NCBI GenBank assembly: GCA_963082975.1
Contig: OY720344.1
Coordinates: forward strand, 88,040,107 to 88,104,106
Origin: Labia minor
Lineage: Eukaryota; Arthropoda; Insecta; Dermaptera; Spongiphoridae
DNA length: 64,000 nt
Reading direction: 5' to 3'
Shown piece after piece: positions 59,930-64,000 of the stretch. Position 1 is the first letter of the stretch. Each line of letters begins with the position of its first letter. The position numbers and the translations under genes are program-made. The notes beneath the pieces were generated by a model. It had not been told where the DNA came from and made no database searches. It saw only the letters and a list, made by a program, of their open reading frames with translations.

Positions 59930-60235
59930 GCAGATGTATTTTGATTTTAGTCTTGGAGCCAAGGATTCTCGGAGCTTCGGAACACAGTAAGTCCAAAAAC
60001 ACACACCCATTTATCTAAAAATCCCATCATCAACTCTTAGTCACTCAGAATAAAATGCAGAATCCCTAAAAGTTCCCTCCTAAATATACTTTCTTGAAAA
60101 TAGCGCCAAAATGGGCGCCGAAACGTCTGTGATGCAAATCTCATAATTAAATTTTATTAAATTACTTGGAAATGGAAGTATATAATAATAAAATCTTTCA
60201 CGGAAACCTAAACAGACAAAGTATATATACATATA
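59930..60235 (+). repeat. Repeat with hammerhead-like core, copy 2
   Basis: Contains at 60093-60127 CTTGAAAATAGCGCC, a six-base loop, GGCGCC and GAAACGTC. The stem GCGCC/GGCGC and the GAAACGTC element are intact, while the first core block (CTGANGA in ribozymes) is degenerate. It ends near 60225 with GAAACCTAAAC, like the other copy. Penelope-type 3' end origin is inferred. Confidence 0.45.
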
Positions 60236-60724
60236 TAATATAGTGGTACCTAATTGAATTGAATATTATTATACATAATTTTATATATATTATTTTTGAA
60301 TTGAAAAAATAATGAATTTATTAGGAATTCAAAGTTAATTAATAGCTATTTAATATTTTCTAAATATAGAATATTTCTAACTTACATTTATTATTTATAA
60401 TATTTATAATAATTATTTGTAAGATATTCAAATGTGAATATTTTTTAGAATTTATTATTACAAATTTGATTTTTTCTATTATGTATTATAAATAATATAT
60501 TTAAATTATTATTTTCTATTTTTCATTTATTTTATAATATATAAAATTATTCCCGTTTTAATAAATATTTAAAAATCATGTGTAATTATTTATTATTTAG
60601 TAAAATTATTTTTTTTAAATGTTTAATTATATACATGATTCAAATTAAATCCATTTTATTATTTTTATTATTTTGTGAAGAGAAGAAAACTGTGTGAATT
60701 TGATAAAAAAAAAAATTATTTTTA

Positions 60725-61164
60725 CGAAGGTGGGGTGAAAAGTTTCCGGCCTAACCAAGAAAAACGATGTTTTTAAATTTTTTTTTAACTTTATTTTTCC
60801 ACATTCAAGATAGCTGAACGTGTGCGAAATATTTTGCACAACCATTTGAATATGGAAAGCTGTGTGCAACGTGGGTGCCGCATTTGCTAACTTTAGACCA
60901 AAAACTGCTTCGAAAAACCATTTCTACTGACAATTTGGCGATGTAGGCGTAATCCAAACGAATTTTTGCGTCGATTCATAACTGTTGATGAAACTTAAAT
61001 TAAATTAAATCAAATTTAATTAATTAATTAAATAATTAATTAAATTTTATATGAGACATGTACAGTGTTGATGGAGATTATGTTGAAAAATATAGAAAAA
61101 AAAAAAAAAAAATTAAAAACATCATTTTTCTTAGTCAGGCCGGAAACTTTTCACCCCACCCTTG
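60725..61164 (+). mobile_element. Internally deleted mariner element with transposase remnants
   Basis: Seen: inverted ends CGAAGGTGGGGTGAAAAG / CTTTTCACCCCACCCTTG with TA on both sides (60723-60724 and 61165-61166). The interior retains mariner transposase text in broken frames: RRNPNEFLRRFITVDET, which includes the first catalytic aspartate region, and near the 3' end SVDGDYVEK, resembling the usual VEGDYVEK tail. The central catalytic region is missing, replaced by an AT-rich stretch (about 60996-61050). Open frames near both ends read across the terminal repeats and are not genes. Confidence 0.88.
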
Positions 61165-61166
61165 TA

Positions 61167-63167
61167 TATTATATCTTGGAAAAGTTTTATCTAAACTTTC
61201 TATTCTATTCTATTTTTCAATTTTTTTCATCTATAAACCTCCACTCTAAATTTAACTGAACTACATATTTTTTTCTTTTAATTTAATGTCTTATTTTTCT
61301 AAATCGAAATTATTTGAAAATTATTTTTTTATACTTTATAAATTCACTATTTTCTTTTTTAATGTAAAATTTAATCATAATATTTATTGAGGTAAATTTA
61401 TAAAATATTCCCAGGCGACCTTTTAATCCATTTCTGAACAGCTATATTAAAACGAAAAAAGATAAAAAAAAGTGATATATAAAAGTAATCATATTTAATA
61501 GGAAGAAGAAAAAAATTGAATCAGCTCGGAAAAATTATTTTCAACTTAATTTACATATTATTATATTAATGTTGATTTTTTTTAAAGTCATATTTTATTT
61601 TTTAATTAATCTATTTCATAATGTATTTAAATTGTATTTATATTTTCAGAGAAGTTTAATCCCCAATTCTTATTCCAATATCATATTTCAGTGTGCATAA
61701 TAAAAAGAATACCTTTGAGAATACACTAGAAGGGGGGAAAGATGGTGGCTATGTGTAAATCGAGATACTACAAAAGGATCATAATTTAATGATCCTGGTC
61801 CGTAATATGCATAACCCCGATATTTTGAATATTATAAAATTATTCTAATTAGAAAAGTCTATTTTTTACCTCTTAAAATGAATTATTTTTAATTAAATAA
61901 AACCCAAATAATTTATCTTTTAAAATTCAAAAAAAAAGAATATAAAAAGTTATTGAGCTATCTAATTTTGAGACATTTTAATGAATCTTATATATATTAA
62001 GATTTCGAATTTTGATAATTCTAAGATATTGTAGACTTCATCAATATATAAACATAAATATATATATATATATAGAATTTTAATAACTGAATATACATAT
62101 GTACATATGTATAACTTCAATAAAATTTACTGATATAATTTACTAACCTATCCTTAACCACATCCATCCAATTCTTACTTTCTCCCAATTCCCTTAAATC
62201 TACCTTTATATTATCATACCACCTTTACCTTCGTGTAACAAGCATTTATTTTCTACGTTTTTTCCTTTTCCAATCCATCTTTCACCCAACTTAATAGGAT
62301 ATATATAGATCATTTCAAATATTAAGGCGAGTTTTAATATAAAAATTACCTACTTATCTAATATTTTACTCAAAACTTACTTTCTGGTCTATTATATTAT
62401 ACCTTTAAACTAAAATGTATTTTATTTTCTATTAAATGTTATTTGAATTAGACTTAATATTAAAATTTTATCATTTTAGTCTTATGTGATTCAAAAATTA
62501 AACAAGTGAAGAATATTTGATAGAAAACAGGTCTAATGTTTTTTACATATATAACAAATGCCAGTAATTAAAAATTGCAATTAACATGATCAATTTTATT
62601 TAGAAAATATATTGATTATTTTGAAAACAAAGTTGTGTTCCATTTTAAATTTAAAGCCACATTTATGTTTATTATAGATGCAACCTTAACAGATACTGTC
62701 CAAAAATGATCAATTTCGATGCATTAAATTAATCTCCCGCAGAGGCCTTAACTGTTTAGCAACCAACATTATACAACAACCACATTGTTTGTTGAGACAA
62801 CGAGAGAGAATCAAGGGGATTTGAATTTTCTAAAAACAACGAAATAGATCCTCTAATCATAAACATACGATGTCATTATATTGATTATTCATGAGTCCAA
62901 AATGAAGATCTTTCTTTGCCCAAAAATATTTATTATAAATTATAATAATATATTAAAAACAAAATTATAATTTTATTATAATTCAAAAAAAAAGAAAAAA
63001 TATTTGTATAAAAAATAAAATCTCCACTCAAAAAGTAATAATAAAAATACTAATAATATTATATATTTATATTTAATATTTTACAAATTTATATTATTAG
63101 TTTGTGTAAAATTAAAAATCTTAATAAATTAATATATACATCCGCCTATCTAATCTTATTATATTAA
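61167..63167. other. AT-rich tract with small GC-richer patches
   Basis: Besides the LINE tail at 62147-62233, patches near 61680-61815 and 62690-62850 are less AT-rich, single copy and unassigned. No coding frame supported. Confidence 0.45.
62147..62233 (-). mobile_element. LINE reverse-transcriptase C-terminal tail fragment
   Basis: Read on the minus strand, 62233 down to 62147 gives RWYDNIKVDLRELGESKNWM and DVVKDR, the block that follows the RWxGH motif in many arthropod LINE proteins. One in-frame stop interrupts the start. Upstream minus-strand sequence to about 62300 is probably the same decayed element. Different subfamily from the copies at 13875 and 33006. Confidence 0.6.
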
Positions 63168-63281
63168 TCTATATATATAAAAAAAGGTTTTTGTCTGCAC
63201 ATTGCTCAGAATTTAAAAATTTTTGCATATCTTCGCGTTTCATGACCTCTAGAATCCAAAAGTGACTTTAGAATTTTTCAC

Positions 63282-63352
<71 letters not shown>

Positions 63353-64000
63353 CGGAAAATTACTATTTTATAGACTCAGAATTGGCTGAACCGATTTCTT
63401 TGAAATTACATCACAATATTCTTATATACCCCTAGAGTAACATAGGCTATAAATTTTATTTATATGTCAACAATAACCGCAGAAATTAATTTTTTAAAGT
63501 TTATATAATTCTCCGTGTTGTTCATTCAAGAGCAGCTCGCGGCTCACTGTCGGCCTAGCGGAATCATTTCAAACAATGAATTATCATAGAGATTCCTAAT
63601 CGAAGAATTATTATAATATTTCCCTTTTTAATTTAAATTCTAATATACAAATATCAATTCAATTAAATAATTTATTCTAAAAGTTCTCAATTTAATTAAA
63701 ATATTTATTAGATCATATTTTTATCTTAAATTATTTTTTATTTAATTGAATATTTCTTCTTTTCTATAATATATATATAATAATATATAAATTTTATCAT
63801 TGAATAATAAAAAAAAATATTATTTAACCTGAATTAAAATGACTGAATTATATTATCTTTGTTTTTTATTTTAATTTAATTACTCTATTATTAATTAACT
63901 ATATATATATATATATATTATATAAAAATTAAAATATGATGATATAAAGTTGTTTTAAATTTTTGACATTTTTAAATTGGGTATATTTTTTAAATTTATT
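63168..64000 (+). mobile_element. Helitron 5' portion, continues beyond the window
   Basis: It begins TCTATATATATA after A, then TTTTTGTCTGCACATTGC, a (GTCT)n array at about 63283-63352 (longer than in the related copy) and a GC-rich block near 63525-63560. The whole 830 bases is a near match to the 5' 800 bases of the minus-strand element starting at 25897, including its AT-rich parts, so the two are recent relatives. The 3' end is outside the window. Confidence 0.7.

Overview
The window is a strongly AT-rich piece of an animal nuclear genome, most likely arthropod. GT-AG introns, GC-rich coding exons in an AT-rich background, and a mix of Helitrons, non-LTR retrotransposons, a tRNA-headed SINE, hAT and Tc1/mariner miniature elements all point that way. 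I could not identify the species. There is no sign of operons, CRISPR arrays or prokaryotic genes.

Gene content is very low. Two consecutive exons of one plus-strand gene stand out: 19542-19887 and 27970-28231. Their splice phases match exactly. They encode an Asp/Ser-, Gly-, Pro- and Ala-rich segment followed by a basic helix-like segment that contains SPTKRTVLSILARARATQAR. I do not recognise the protein. The composition suits a transcriptional or RNA-binding regulator, but that is inference. The rest of the gene lies outside the window or in exons too short to call; weak candidates are at 10447-10674, 35482-35515 and 51322-51373. The 8.1-kb intron between the two exons holds a 1.34-kb Tc1/mariner-like miniature element starting 29 bases after the donor site, and two Helitrons.

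Most of the remainder is repeats. (1) Helitrons share one 3' end (hairpin plus CTAGT) but have different 5' ends beginning TCTATATAT: 23006-25897, 26261-27395, 37682-39072 and 42807-43598, plus a 5' end running off the window at 63168. Several carry the reverse-transcriptase tail of a LINE. (2) A 640-bp family carries a (GTCY)n microsatellite, subterminal inverted repeats and CRE-like palindromes: 4147-4780, 30870-31520, 35871-36517 and a rearranged copy at 41832. (3) A 550-600-bp family with a terminal hairpin lies at 8491, 37145, 44690 and 47160. (4) LINE pieces include two copies with 14-bp target-site duplications. (5) One full SINE has an 11-bp duplication. (6) Five hAT-type miniature elements have 8-bp duplications, two of them confirmed by empty-site copies inside this same window. 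(7) There are palindromic elements, two mariner-type elements and a decayed hAT transposase.

No complete new system can be demonstrated. The most informative signals are the nested insertions with empty sites, the exchange of Helitron 5' ends around a constant 3' end, a transposon beside a 5' splice site, and four hammerhead-ribozyme-like motifs in dispersed repeats. Long tracts such as 51400-57990 show nothing beyond AT-rich sequence and simple repeats.
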